Source of the DNA: Thermoanaerobaculia bacterium
GTDB taxonomy: Bacteria > Acidobacteriota > Thermoanaerobaculia > Multivoradales > JAIOJS01
Assembly: GCA_030429235.1 (NCBI GenBank)
Contig: JAUIDB010000019.1
Coordinates: 1 to 64,000 of the forward strand
Direction of reading: 5' to 3'
Length of the DNA: 64,000 nucleotides
The position numbers were made by a program, and so were the translations under genes. The notes under the pieces were generated by a model. It was not told where the DNA came from and made no database searches. It worked only from the letters and a program-made list of their open reading frames with translations. Shown in pieces: positions 1 to 9,400 of the stretch. The number at the start of each line of letters is the position of its first letter. Position 1 is the stretch's first letter.

Positions 1-625
1 GTCGATAAGACCAGACGCTGGGGACTTTCTAGCAGTGGAGCAGATGAGATCTGAGTCTACCCGAGGAGCCGGTCGCCAAGCGACAAGTCTGTGACACTGG
101 GGTCGAACTGGAGGTCAGTATCACTTCTGGTCGGTAGGCCTTCCTCCGCCGAATTGTCGGGCCCTCATCGTGTGGAGCGCCAGCTGCCCAGCTGGCAAAG
201 TGGGCGGCGCAAGCTTTGCCGAAAGCCCCGAGTGGATACTGTCCTTGTTGCTCTTTCGATCTCGAGTCCCGGCCGGATCCAGCGTGGCTGAACGGAGTTC
301 TGGTGAGGTTGTAGACTCTCCGCCCGCTCCGGACCCTACGGATCCGGCAGGTCCTCGGGGCCGGTGCCGGGCTGGTTGCCCACCGTGAGGGAGGCCGCCG
401 CCTGTGCTCCGCGACGCTCTGTGGTCTCCCTCCCCGTGGAGCTGACTTGCCGCCGCTTGCGGAGGGCCCCCAGGGACCTGCCGGCTCTTCCGCTTCTCCC
501 GTGCTCGGTCTTTGGTTGCGACCCGTGACGCTTCTATGGCGCTCGATGTCTCGATCGGTCGAATTGCTCCCGACTCTAGTCTCGGACCTGGTAGGGAATC
601 GATCGGGCCCCGGAGGAGTCCTATA
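1..625. other. Leading region without a supported gene
   Basis: No reading frame here looks protein-like. The open frames are arginine- and proline-rich shadows caused by high GC. The stretch holds two overlapping inverted repeats at 179-196 and 194-220, listed separately. It ends with a good ribosome-binding site at 612-618 for the gene at 626. I see no tRNA or rRNA signature. It may be a long intergenic spacer or a decayed gene. Confidence 0.5.
179..220. repeat. Two overlapping, mutually exclusive hairpins
   Basis: Positions 179-186 (GCCAGCTG) and 189-196 (CAGCTGGC) form a perfect 8-bp inverted repeat around CC. Positions 194-200 (GGCAAAG) and 214-220 (CTTTGCC) form a second perfect 7-bp repeat with a 13-nt loop. 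The two share bases 194-196, so an RNA could fold only one at a time. No T-run follows on either strand. The function is unknown. Confidence 0.4.
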
Positions 626-1459
626 GTGGGACAAGTGACGATCGCAGACCAAGGAGGACGCGGGATCGGCAGCATCACTCAGTTCAGGTTGGGAGCCGCC
701 GGGCTGGTTCTCGTTCAGCTCCTGGCTTCGTTCTCCGGAATGGCGCCGGCGGCTGGGGAGAGAGGCGGCGAGGAGCGGCAGGAAGGGGACTTCTGGCCGG
801 GTTTCTGGCTCTTCGGCGACGACGGACGCCCCGCGCTTCACCTGTCGGGTGGCACCGAGGCCGAGGTGGTCGAGGCGATGATCGATCTCCTGGAGGTCGA
901 CGAACCCGGCCTTCGCCGTAGCGCTGCACGGATTCTCGGCAACCTTGGTGAGAACGCACACTCGGCCGTACCGGCCCTGCTCTTTGCCCGTTCGGACGAG
1001 GATGCGAAGGTGCGAGCGAGTGTGGAACAGGCGCTCGACAGCATCTGGTCGGCGTGGCGCTCCGAGAACCCGGATCAACTGGAAGCCTGGCGACACTCGG
1101 GGACGGATGGACTGGTCACCGTCCACGGTACCGTGGTTGGTTTCGGCGATCGAACCACGGCAGAAACGAAGATCGTGCCGATCGACATCGAAGCCGCCTA
1201 CTCCGTCGCGATCGAGGTCGATCGCTGGTTCGGAAGGCCCCGCGGGCGTGCTCTGGGGTCGCCTCGTGGGGGCGTACTCTCTCTCGGGATTCACAGTCCG
1301 GCTCGTTTTGCGGTGCGTTACTTCGGTTCGGTGGCGGTCGACCACCGGGAGATCGAGGGCCGGCCGGTGGTGGTGGAGCTACGGCCCAGGCCGGAGGGCC
1401 CTTGGGAACTGATCGATCTTCACGTGCTGAGCTTCTTCGAGATTCCTCCCACCGAATAG
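626..1459 (+). CDS. Secreted HEAT-repeat-like protein
   Basis: A protein of about 277 residues whose function I do not recognise. I chose the GTG at 626 because GGAGGAG lies 7 nt upstream at 612-618; the open frame itself extends further upstream. The N-terminus is a plausible Sec signal with a hydrophobic run near residues 20-38 ending around APAAG. Residues about 70-140 form paired helices of HEAT type (LLEVDEPGLRRSAARILGNL), which usually act as a protein-binding scaffold. The C-terminal 130 residues are beta-rich and unassigned. The next gene is convergent, so it is probably monocistronic. The export prediction is moderately secure. Confidence 0.65.
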   Translation: MGQVTIADQGGRGIGSITQFRLGAAGLVLVQLLASFSGMAPAAGERGGEERQEGDFWPGFWLFGDDGRPALHLSGGTEAEVVEAMIDLLEVDEPGLRRSAARILGNLGENAHSAVPALLFARSDEDAKVRASVEQALDSIWSAWRSENPDQLEAWRHSGTDGLVTVHGTVVGFGDRTTAETKIVPIDIEAAYSVAIEVDRWFGRPRGRALGSPRGGVLSLGIHSPARFAVRYFGSVAVDHREIEGRPVVVELRPRPEGPWELIDLHVLSFFEIPPTE

Positions 1460-1478
1460 GTGCGGCGGACTCGCGAGA

Positions 1479-1505
1479 CCCGCCCGACCCGTCAGGAGTG
1501 GCGGG
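1479..1505. terminator. Weak GC hairpin between convergent genes
   Basis: CCCGCC at 1479-1484 pairs with GGCGGG at 1500-1505 across a 15-nt loop. It lies between the stops of the convergent genes ending at 1459 and 1521. There is no T-run, so this is only a possible terminator. Confidence 0.25.
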
Positions 1506-1520
1506 CCAACAGGATCGAGG

Positions 1521-2480
1521 CTATGGCGCTTCGCGGGCGAGATCGGCTTCGGCCGCGGCGAAGCCGAAAGCCGGCCAGCCCGGTCCGTCGACGATCTGCT
1601 GCAGCCGGCGTCTGGCTTCCTCCGGCTGTCCGGTGTAAGCGAACCAGTTGGCGATCCCGTACTCCGTGGCGGCGCCCGTGGGACTGCCGGCGGCGCCATC
1701 GGAACGCAGCTGTTCTTCGGTCAGAAGACCCTGGTAGTACAGGCAGAGACGGTGGTAGGCGTGGTTCTCGATGATCTCCAGCTCTTCGGTGATCGCCTCG
1801 AGCGTGCGTTGCGCTGCCTCGTGACGCCCCCGCCGCCGTAGCGCCATGTACAGCCAGTGGCTGGTGGAGACCAACTGATCGTCGTTGCGGGCGGCGGCCA
1901 GATCGTGGCGGTAGACCTCGATCGCTTCCTCGAACCGTCCTGTCAGGTAGTAGGCGAGGCCCAGGTGGTAGCGGATGTTGCCGTGCAGGCTCGAGATCGG
2001 AATGTTCTGGGGGTTGGGAAGTCCGTCCTGTTCGATCTGGTCCTCGGTGCCTCGAATCAGAACCAGGGCTCGTTCGAAGTCTGCGATGGCCGCGTCGTAC
2101 TTCCGGAGCGTGATGAGCCGGTGTCCACGGTGCCTCAGCAGGCGCGGCTCGTCGGGAAAGAGCTCCAGGCCGTCGGAGTAGATGGCGATCGCTCCCCGGT
2201 AGTCGCCGGTATAGGCGGTGCGGCGGCCGTACCAGATGACCTTCTCCAAGTCGCGGGGATCGCTCATCCACGCTTCGCGGGCGACGTCGAGGTTCTCCAG
2301 GCTCGAGGGGGAGGGTTCCGGACTGACCAGCGGAACCCCGAGCAGCGAGATGGCCTGCGGTGCTCCTCCGTGGATCGAGTCGTCGTCGCTGGCCAGCGGG
2401 GCGGAGAGCCCAGCCAAAGTCGAGGGCAGGACGAGTAGGACGCAGAGCGTCCGCCAGGAGGGTCGAATCCGGCACACCAT
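1521..2480 (-). CDS. Exported TPR protein
   Basis: A 319-residue protein. Residues 1-30 are a Sec-type signal (hydrophobic core CVLLVLPSTLAGL). From about residue 85 there are tetratricopeptide repeats, with the typical spacing of small and aromatic residues (GDYRGAIAIYSDGLELFPDE; KYDAAIADFERAL; GRFEEAIEVYRHDL), and more degenerate helices to the end. TPRs make superhelical docking surfaces, so a periplasmic or surface protein-interaction role is likely, but no partner is indicated. It is divergent from the binding-protein gene at 2559, sharing a 78-bp intergenic region, and convergent with the HEAT-like gene. I recognise the fold but not the specific family. Confidence 0.75.
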   Translation of the reverse strand: MVCRIRPSWRTLCVLLVLPSTLAGLSAPLASDDDSIHGGAPQAISLLGVPLVSPEPSPSSLENLDVAREAWMSDPRDLEKVIWYGRRTAYTGDYRGAIAIYSDGLELFPDEPRLLRHRGHRLITLRKYDAAIADFERALVLIRGTEDQIEQDGLPNPQNIPISSLHGNIRYHLGLAYYLTGRFEEAIEVYRHDLAAARNDDQLVSTSHWLYMALRRRGRHEAAQRTLEAITEELEIIENHAYHRLCLYYQGLLTEEQLRSDGAAGSPTGAATEYGIANWFAYTGQPEEARRRLQQIVDGPGWPAFGFAAAEADLAREAP

Positions 2481-2558
2481 CGGTGGCTCATCCTACTGCA
2501 CAACCGCACTCAAGGCCGGCTTCCCACCCCGCCGTGAGAGTTCAGGTAGGATGAGTTC

Positions 2559-3314
2559 ATGCTCTTCGTCAGAGCGGCGGCCGTGTCCACCCTGCTGGCG
2601 ACCTTCGTCGTCGTATCTGGGGTTGCGGGTCAGACCCTGAACGTGAGCTCGGGATCCTGGCCGCCCTACTTCGTCGATGAACGAGGATTCACCCGCGATC
2701 TTCTGGTCGACTGCCTGGGCCGTCAAGGGTACGAGATCAACTTCGCTCCGATCGGCATCGAAGAGGCATACGCTGGTCTGCGGAGTGGCCTGCTGGACGG
2801 GCACGTCTTCTCCTACCGTGAGGATCGGGAGGTGTTCCTGGACTACGGCGAAGAACCGTTGTTCCACGACGCCTACCATCCGATCGTGGTGGCCGGATCG
2901 GCGATCGAGATCCGATCGATCGAGGAGTTCGAGCCCTGGCGCCTCGGCCATCTGAAGGGCCTGCGCTACAGCGAGGAGTATCTGGCCTACGTGCAGGAGA
3001 GACGGGCGGCGGGCCGACTCGTCGAGGTGGAGGAGAACCAAGAGCTCTTCGACCTGCTGTTCCGTGGCGAGATCGATGTCTTCGTCAACCTGACGTCGAC
3101 GACCACCTGGTTGTCGAGGCAACTGGGGTTTCGTGAGCGAATCGTCATCCTCCCCTTCGCCGTCAAGAGTAGCGACTACTTCTTTGCGGTCAGCAAGCGG
3201 ACACGCCGGATCAGCGATCCGGCGACCTTCTTGACGCGCCTCGATCGTTGCCTGATCGACAAGCGGGAAGACGGCAGCTACCAGGACCTGGTGGAGGAGT
3301 ATGGGCTCGACTAG
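2559..3314 (+). CDS. Periplasmic solute-binding protein, family 3-like
   Basis: A 251-residue protein with a signal peptide at residues 1-24 (cleavage near VAGQ). The mature part resembles family 3 extracellular solute-binding proteins: an early WPPYF segment, a DLLVDCLGRQGYEI helix, an EEAYAGLRSGLLDG element, and later RGEIDVFVNLTSTTTW. This family binds amino acids or similar small polar ligands and either feeds ABC importers or serves as a sensor domain. No permease or ATPase gene is adjacent, so it may act as an orphan receptor. The length is normal for the family. The ligand cannot be predicted. Confidence 0.75.
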   Translation: MLFVRAAAVSTLLATFVVVSGVAGQTLNVSSGSWPPYFVDERGFTRDLLVDCLGRQGYEINFAPIGIEEAYAGLRSGLLDGHVFSYREDREVFLDYGEEPLFHDAYHPIVVAGSAIEIRSIEEFEPWRLGHLKGLRYSEEYLAYVQERRAAGRLVEVEENQELFDLLFRGEIDVFVNLTSTTTWLSRQLGFRERIVILPFAVKSSDYFFAVSKRTRRISDPATFLTRLDRCLIDKREDGSYQDLVEEYGLD

Positions 3315-3320
3315 GTCGAC

Positions 3321-4583
3321 TCAGTTCCCGCCCGCGGACCCTTCCGTTGGTCTGGGCACCGGGATGGCTCGAGAGTAAAGGAAGGCGCCCAACAAGAGAG
3401 CGGCGCTGGTCCACAGCGGAGTGCGCGCGTAGTTGTCGACCAGGCCGCCAAGATCGAAGGAGAGCAGCCAGCCAGCGAGGAGCGGGCCGCAGATCCGACC
3501 GAGACTACCGGCCGATTGCATCAGCCCCATAGCGCGCCCCTGCCAGGTGGCGTCGGCCGACCGCGACGCCAGCGCGTTCAGCGTCGGAGTCATCAGACTG
3601 TTGCCGATGGCCACGACGGCGCTGGCCACCAAGAGATGGAGGAGGGAGCGCGAGAGTGGAAGCAGGAACAGACCTGCCGCGAGGGCTACGGCTCCCCCAC
3701 TGGCAAGAAGACGCTCGCCAAAGCGCGCGACCAGCCGTCCCATCAGCCCTCCCTGGATCGCGGCGCCGATGAGACCCACGAAGGCGAAGAGGTATCCGGT
3801 GTGCACCGCGTCGAAACCGAACCGGTGGCTGGCGAAGAGGGCGTAGAGGGTGGTCATCATGGCAAAGCCGACCGTACTGATGAAGTAGGTGCCCACGATC
3901 GCGCGGAAGGCTCGCCCCTGGACGCGGCGCCACAGATCGGTCAAGTGAGGACGACGGCGGTCTTGCGAGCGATGCTCGGGCTCCAGACTCTCGGGCAGGC
4001 GGAAGTACACGAGCAGGGCATTGACCGCGGCCAGAGCGGCGGCGAAGTAGAACGGAGCACTCAGCGAGATGAGGCTCATGGTGCCCCCGATTGCGGGACC
4101 AAGCACGAACCCCAGCCCGAAGGCGGCTCCCAGAAACCCCATAGCGCGAGCTCGCCCCTCCGGAGGGGTCACATCAGCGATATAGGCCTGGGCCGTCGAG
4201 ATGTTGCCGCCGCTCGCGCCGTCGATCAGTCGGGCCAGAAACAGCAGCGCGAGGCTGTTCGCGGCCCCCATGAGCCAGAACCCGGCCGAGGTTCCCAGGA
4301 TGCTGACGAAGAGCACGGGGCGACGGCCGAAGCGATCCGACAGGCGGCCGAGGATCGGCGAGAAGACGAAGGTCATGGCCGAGTAGGTGGCCATCAGTGC
4401 TCCGATGGCGAACGTCGAAGCGCCGAACCGTTCCGCATACAACGGCAGTACCGGAATGACGATGCCAAAGCCGATCAGGTCGATGAAGACCGTGAAGAGA
4501 ATGAGTCCGAGGGAGGAACCGTGGGGCGGCGCCGACGGGGTGGCGGTGGTCTCGGGTCTGCCGGGCTCGGCTGCTCTGGTCAC
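3321..4583 (-). CDS. MFS drug/H+ antiporter (TetA/DHA1-like)
   Basis: An integral inner-membrane transporter of about 420 residues with roughly 12 hydrophobic segments. The first helix carries FIDLIGFGIVIPVLP, as in TetA-like members of the drug:H+ antiporter-1 family. The loop between helices 2 and 3 has motif A, GRLSDRFGRRPVL, and a later loop has GRLVARFGERL, the weaker second copy. The substrate is not predictable; efflux of a small hydrophobic compound is the family expectation. I used the GTG at 4583; a GTG at 4619 in the same frame is the alternative, and neither has a clear Shine-Dalgarno. It is tail-to-tail with the gene ending at 3314 and divergent from the CBS gene. Confidence 0.85.
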   Translation of the reverse strand: MTRAAEPGRPETTATPSAPPHGSSLGLILFTVFIDLIGFGIVIPVLPLYAERFGASTFAIGALMATYSAMTFVFSPILGRLSDRFGRRPVLFVSILGTSAGFWLMGAANSLALLFLARLIDGASGGNISTAQAYIADVTPPEGRARAMGFLGAAFGLGFVLGPAIGGTMSLISLSAPFYFAAALAAVNALLVYFRLPESLEPEHRSQDRRRPHLTDLWRRVQGRAFRAIVGTYFISTVGFAMMTTLYALFASHRFGFDAVHTGYLFAFVGLIGAAIQGGLMGRLVARFGERLLASGGAVALAAGLFLLPLSRSLLHLLVASAVVAIGNSLMTPTLNALASRSADATWQGRAMGLMQSAGSLGRICGPLLAGWLLSFDLGGLVDNYARTPLWTSAALLLGAFLYSRAIPVPRPTEGSAGGN

Positions 4584-4733
4584 GGGGCGGGAGCATACCC
4601 GAGGAGCGGCCGGGGCCACCGGATCCGATCGATGTCGATCCGTTCCCTACCCCCTGGGGTGTCGCCAGAGAGACTCGTCTCCCGTAGCCTGAATCTGACC
4701 GCAGGACGGACCACCGAGAGAGGAGCGAACGCG

Positions 4734-5294
4734 ATGGACCCACGGAAACTCAGAGCGCGAGACGTGATGACCCCCGATCCGATCACGGTACGGAGCGACC
4801 TCTCGCTGCCAGAACTTGGCGCCTTCCTGGTCGAACAACAGATCTCGGGCGCCCCGGTGGTCGACGCCCACGGGCTCCTGGTGGGAGTGGTCTCCGTCAA
4901 CGACCTGGCCCGGGCCGCGGGCCTGCTGGCGGGGTTGACGACGCGAGAGCCCGGGGATGGGTTCTTCAGGCCTGGAGAGCTGCACCTGGTGGTTGGGTGG
5001 AACGTCCCCGTGGCGGAAGACTCGCTGGAAGCGCCCTTCGAGGGAGAGATGGGCGACCACACGGTGGCCGAGATCATGTCGTCTCTGATCTACTCGGTAG
5101 CCGAGGACACCTTGGTGTCGGAGATCGCCCGAGTGATGGTGACCCAACGACACCACCGGGTGCTGGTGACCCGGGACGATCAGCTTCTGGGCATCGTCAG
5201 TTCGCTCGACCTGGCCAGCTTGCTCCTGACCGAGCCCGACGGCGCAGAACTGCGCATGCCGCGTCGCGATTCGTCGTCGGCTTCGGTGGCCTGA
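4734..5294 (+). CDS. Tandem CBS-domain protein
   Basis: A 186-residue cytosolic protein made of two CBS motifs forming one Bateman module. CBS1 runs from about residue 8 (RARDVMTPDPITVRSDLSL) to 65 and ends GLLVGVVSVNDLARA. CBS2 is about 108-165 (TVAEIMSSLIYSVAEDTL ... QLLGIVSSLDLASLL). A 40-residue linker rich in Gly and Pro separates them. Bateman modules bind adenosine nucleotides and regulate partner proteins; no partner is adjacent. The ATG at 4734 is preceded by GAGAGAGGAG at 4716-4725. A much longer open frame upstream is a shadow of the opposite-strand MFS gene. Confidence 0.88.
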   Translation: MDPRKLRARDVMTPDPITVRSDLSLPELGAFLVEQQISGAPVVDAHGLLVGVVSVNDLARAAGLLAGLTTREPGDGFFRPGELHLVVGWNVPVAEDSLEAPFEGEMGDHTVAEIMSSLIYSVAEDTLVSEIARVMVTQRHHRVLVTRDDQLLGIVSSLDLASLLLTEPDGAELRMPRRDSSSASVA

Positions 5295-5345
5295 CCACCG
5301 CCACGAACCCGTGCCGACCGCAAGGATGCGCTCGACGGATGTCGG

Positions 5346-6326
5346 TCAGATGGCGTACTGGTTGCCGCCCCGCCCCTTGGCACGGTAGAGCGACCGATCG
5401 GCTCGCTGGAGCAGCTGGTCCGGAGTCGGATTGCCGATCGGCAAGGCGATTCCGACGCTGACCGAGGTGTGCAACGGTCCCGCCGTCGTGGAGATCGGTG
5501 CGTGCAGCGAGGACACCAGCCGATGGGCCATCTCTTCGGCTCGTGCCGTCTCCTGGACCTCGGCCATGATCAGCGCGAACTCGTCTCCACCAAAACGCGC
5601 CAGCACGTCCACTTCGCGGACACACTTCGAGAAGCGGTCGGCAACGCCCTTCAGCAGATCATCACCGGCGGGATGGCCGTGCGCATCGTTGACCTGCTTC
5701 AGGTTGTCGATGTCCAACATCATCAGCGCAAACGACTTCTGGTGTCGTCGCCATTCGGCGAGAACCAGTTCCAGGCGTTCGCGGAAGACCAGGCGATTCG
5801 ACAGGCTGGTCAGCGAGTCGGTGCGGGCGAGGCGCTCCAGTTCGCGGCTGAGCTGCTTCTGTTCCGAAATGTCGCGGAGGATCGTCAGGAGTTCCTGAAT
5901 CGACCCGTCGGGGCCGTAGACGATGGAACTCGTGCCGACGACCGAGATGATCTCTCCGGTCCTCGTCTTGTGGTCCGCTTCGAAGTCCTTGACGAAACCG
6001 AACTCGCCCAGTTGCCGCACGTACTCTTCCCGATCTTCGGGATGAGCCCACAACGTCGTCTTGAGGTCCAGGGCCTGCATCGTCTCCTTGGAGGGATAGT
6101 CGTACAGGTCGAGACCCGCCTGATTGATGTCGATCAGGTCGCCGGTGGGCGTACTGACGATGATGACGTCCTTGGAACGCTCGAAGATCCGGCGGTACCG
6201 TCGGAGGTTTTCGTTGCGTTCCTCGGTGGCCGCTTGCGCTGCCTCGAGCGCAGCGTCCCGTTCACGGGTCAGTCTTTCGACTTCGAGCTGCAGCTCGGCC
6301 GACGATGGCACACCGGATTGGGACAT
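5346..6326 (-). CDS. PAS-GGDEF diguanylate cyclase
   Basis: A 326-residue cytosolic protein predicted to make c-di-GMP from two GTP. Residues 8-42 form a charged coiled coil. A PAS domain spans about 43-150 (YRRIFERSKDVIIVSTPTG). The GGDEF domain spans about 165-326. The active-site GGDEF motif is intact at 246-250. A product-inhibition I-site RxxD (REVD, 237-240) lies five residues upstream, the canonical spacing. There is no transmembrane segment, so the input signal is probably cytoplasmic. No EAL or HD-GYP gene is in the window. It is convergent with the CBS gene. Confidence 0.93.
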   Translation of the reverse strand: MSQSGVPSSAELQLEVERLTRERDAALEAAQAATEERNENLRRYRRIFERSKDVIIVSTPTGDLIDINQAGLDLYDYPSKETMQALDLKTTLWAHPEDREEYVRQLGEFGFVKDFEADHKTRTGEIISVVGTSSIVYGPDGSIQELLTILRDISEQKQLSRELERLARTDSLTSLSNRLVFRERLELVLAEWRRHQKSFALMMLDIDNLKQVNDAHGHPAGDDLLKGVADRFSKCVREVDVLARFGGDEFALIMAEVQETARAEEMAHRLVSSLHAPISTTAGPLHTSVSVGIALPIGNPTPDQLLQRADRSLYRAKGRGGNQYAI

Positions 6327-6429
6327 TGTGGTCCAATCCTAGTGCACTCTGGTCCTCCCCGAGGTTTCGCTCTTCGGCGGTGGGGCGCCTGGACAGATCG
6401 GCTAGGGGGCCTGGACGCCAGAAGGCGAC

Positions 6430-9400
6430 TCACCAGGCGCTGGTATCACCGGTTTCGAACCCGTCGGCAAATAGGCCGACGAAGGGGGGTGGGTCGCCGG
6501 CGGTCGAGCGATCGAGGCTGGAGAGGTACTCGACCAGGGCCGACCTCTCTTGAGTCGTTAGGCTGAGGGCCGTGCGGTGGGGCTGAGCGGTCAGGAGGAG
6601 GTCGGCGGTGGCCACCGTCAGGTCGTCGACACCGACATCCTGCCAACTCCCGGCGGCGATGAGCGTGACCTGCACCGTGTTGCTGGCGCCCGGGTTGAGC
6701 GGAACGTCGAAGAACCGCATCCGCTGCCACTCGAACTGTCCCCGCTCTTGGCTAAACACTCGGTCCTCGACGTCGGCACCGTTTACGGTCAGCCGCAGGG
6801 TGCCGGGAGTCGCCGGCCAGAAGCGGAGTTCGAGTTGGCTCGGCCCGCCGGCTCCACCGTCGATACCGGAGAGGGTGACCGAACCGCCTACATCGAGTTG
6901 GACCAGGGTACCGTGGGCGCTACTGTCCTGGTTGTAGGTCGGAAAACCCGGCAGCTGCGCGTCCCCGGCGAGCGTTCCGTCCTCCATCTGGTAGATCTCT
7001 CCACCGGCGGCCGAGAAGACCTCTTCCAGGCTCGCCGCCGAGCCGTCGTGGAGATAGGGAGCCCCATCGAAGACGCCCAACAGGGTCGGCGTGTCGATTC
7101 CCGTCAGCGGACCCCCGAGTCGCTGCCCCGAACTCGTGCGGAGGGTGCCGACGTCGTGCAATGTCTCGAGGCCCAGGGTGCTGTCGGTGAAACCGGTCAG
7201 AGGATGGTGGCAGGTACCGCAAGCCGCAGCTTCGAAGGCGAGCCGCCCCTGGTTGGCGGTCGTGGTCAGGGCTCCGTCCGTGGTGCGGAAGGGGCTCCGG
7301 CCCAGAGTCGCCTCGCCGAGGGATTCCAGGTAGGCGGCGAGGTCGTCCAGGGGCTGGCTCCTGCCCGCGTTCGGCGTACCGAGGGGAGGATTTGCCGTCT
7401 CTCCGTCGGGGAGAAATCCTCGACCGCCGAACTCCGCCTGGATGTCGTTGACGAAATCCTGGATCTCGTCGAAGTTGGCGGTCCAGTGCACGTTGCCCTG
7501 CGCCATCCCAGCTCGCCCGTTCAGGGCGGTACTGTTGCGGAGCCCCTCGCCCCGTTGAGTGAAGTCCCAGACCCGACCGTCGTGGCCGCCATCGAAGTGG
7601 CAACTGGCACACGAAATGTAGCCCTCGAAGCTCATCTCGTTCTGTCCATCGGTGGCGTTGCCGGCGAAGTAGAAGTGCGTCTTGCCCGCGAGGACGTCAG
7701 GTGCGAGCCGTTCCCCGGTGGTGGTCGGGCTGACGGTCGGGGTCACGGCGCGCGCGCCGCTGGCCAAGAAGTCACCGAGGGGGATCCCGGTGACCGAGCG
7801 CCCCAGGAAGTTCTTGATCCACAGCGTGTTCGTCGCTTCATCGAGCAGCAGCGCCTGGGGAGCCCCGCCCCCACTCTCGAAACGCCAGATCGAGCTGCGA
7901 CCGCCGCCATCGCGAATCGCCAGGTCGTCGAAGACCGCGATCGTGTCGTTGCCCTGAAGGGCCACGAAGACGTAGTCGCCGTGCGGTGAGAAGACAAGGG
8001 AAGAGGGTGAGTCCGAGTTGTCGACGTCGACGCGAGCCCGACCGGTACCCGCCTGTCCGACTCCCGGTTCCGTGGGGTTTCCAGGGTCGCTGAGGTCGAC
8101 TCGCCCCAAGACCGCGCGCACGGTCGAGTCCGGAGTCATCGGCAGGTTGAATTCGGTGTCCAAGCGGAAGAACAGGCCGCGGTTGGTGTCGGTCTTGATC
8201 GCGGTGTACCAGAGCCAGTCTTCCTGCGGGCTGAGCACGAGGCTGGAGACGTAGTTGGGAACGCCCGGGCCATCCGCTCCCCCGGAGTCTAGACCTCCGA
8301 AGCCGCGGTCACGGAGCAGGTCGACGGTTCGGGTGTGTGTCATCGATCCGGTATCGACCTCCCAGACTTCGCCGAAATGCTCGCCCGAAAGGAACCGGGC
8401 GACATAGGCTCGGGTACCGTCAGCGGTGACCGCGATCGCTCCTGGGAAGGGTCCCAGATCGACCGCGCCGGTGAGACTCCGGCTCGAGGTATCGAAACGC
8501 AGGAGTTGGCCGTCCCCCGAGAACGTAGAGTTCCTCCCCCTCGTCGACACGAAGGCTGAGGAACCGTGCACGACGACGGCCTGGGGGGCGACGCCGTAGC
8601 CGAGTTGGATGTCGCTCGCCAGACTCCCGCCGGGCGAGAGGACGATCAGGCGATCGGCGTCTCGCGTGGCGACCCAGGCGTGCCCGGTGCCGTCGAGACT
8701 GATCGATACCGGGTCCACGGTGTCGTCGAAGCCGAGCAGGGTGCGCAGATCGATCTCCTGGAGTAGCGCTCCGGTATCGGCATCGAGGCGAGTCACCGAG
8801 TCGTTGTCCGGGTTGACGGTCCAGAGGATCCGGTCGTTGCTGTCGAGGGCGATCTGTGAAGAGTGGAGCGGTCGGGGGCCGGTGATCGGCTCGGCGACGG
8901 TAAGGGTGCGCACGGTCGACACCACGGAGGAGCCACCGCCTGACTGGAGGTCGCGGACTTGCACCTTGATCGGATAGTGCCCCGGCTGGGAGTACGTGTG
9001 GTTCGTACTGGCGGCAGCGTGCCAGTCTCTCGGCGGTGAGCCGTCGCCAAAGCTGAACTTGTACTCGAGGGGGTCGCTGTCAGGGTCGCTCGCGCTGGCC
9101 GAGATGGCGACCGATTCCCCCGGCGCCACCGTCACGGGGGTGGTGTTCACCGCGTCGATGATCGGCGAGGCGTTGCCCCCCGACACACTGCCTCCCGTCG
9201 AGAAGGTGAAGGAGTAGCCCTCGATGCCGTTGTTGGCGGCGTCACGAATGCCGTCGGCGACGATGACGACTTCGTAGGTGGTATCGGGCTGTAGGTACTG
9301 CTTCGGCGTCACCGTCAGGATGCCGTCGTGAGAGAACGAGGTCCAGGCATCGACCGGCGAGCCGCCGAGGGGGCGAAGGATGACCGTCTCGCCGTTGATG

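Noticed and set aside
29-1345. A 438-codon open frame on the minus strand over the first gene
   Set aside because: Composition is Arg-, Pro- and Ser-rich without hydrophobic periodicity, and the plus-strand HEAT-like gene with a strong Shine-Dalgarno overlaps it.
3516-4733. Upstream extension of the CBS protein frame by about 400 codons
   Set aside because: It runs antisense to the MFS transporter and ends exactly where a good ribosome-binding site and ATG (4734) start the CBS domains.
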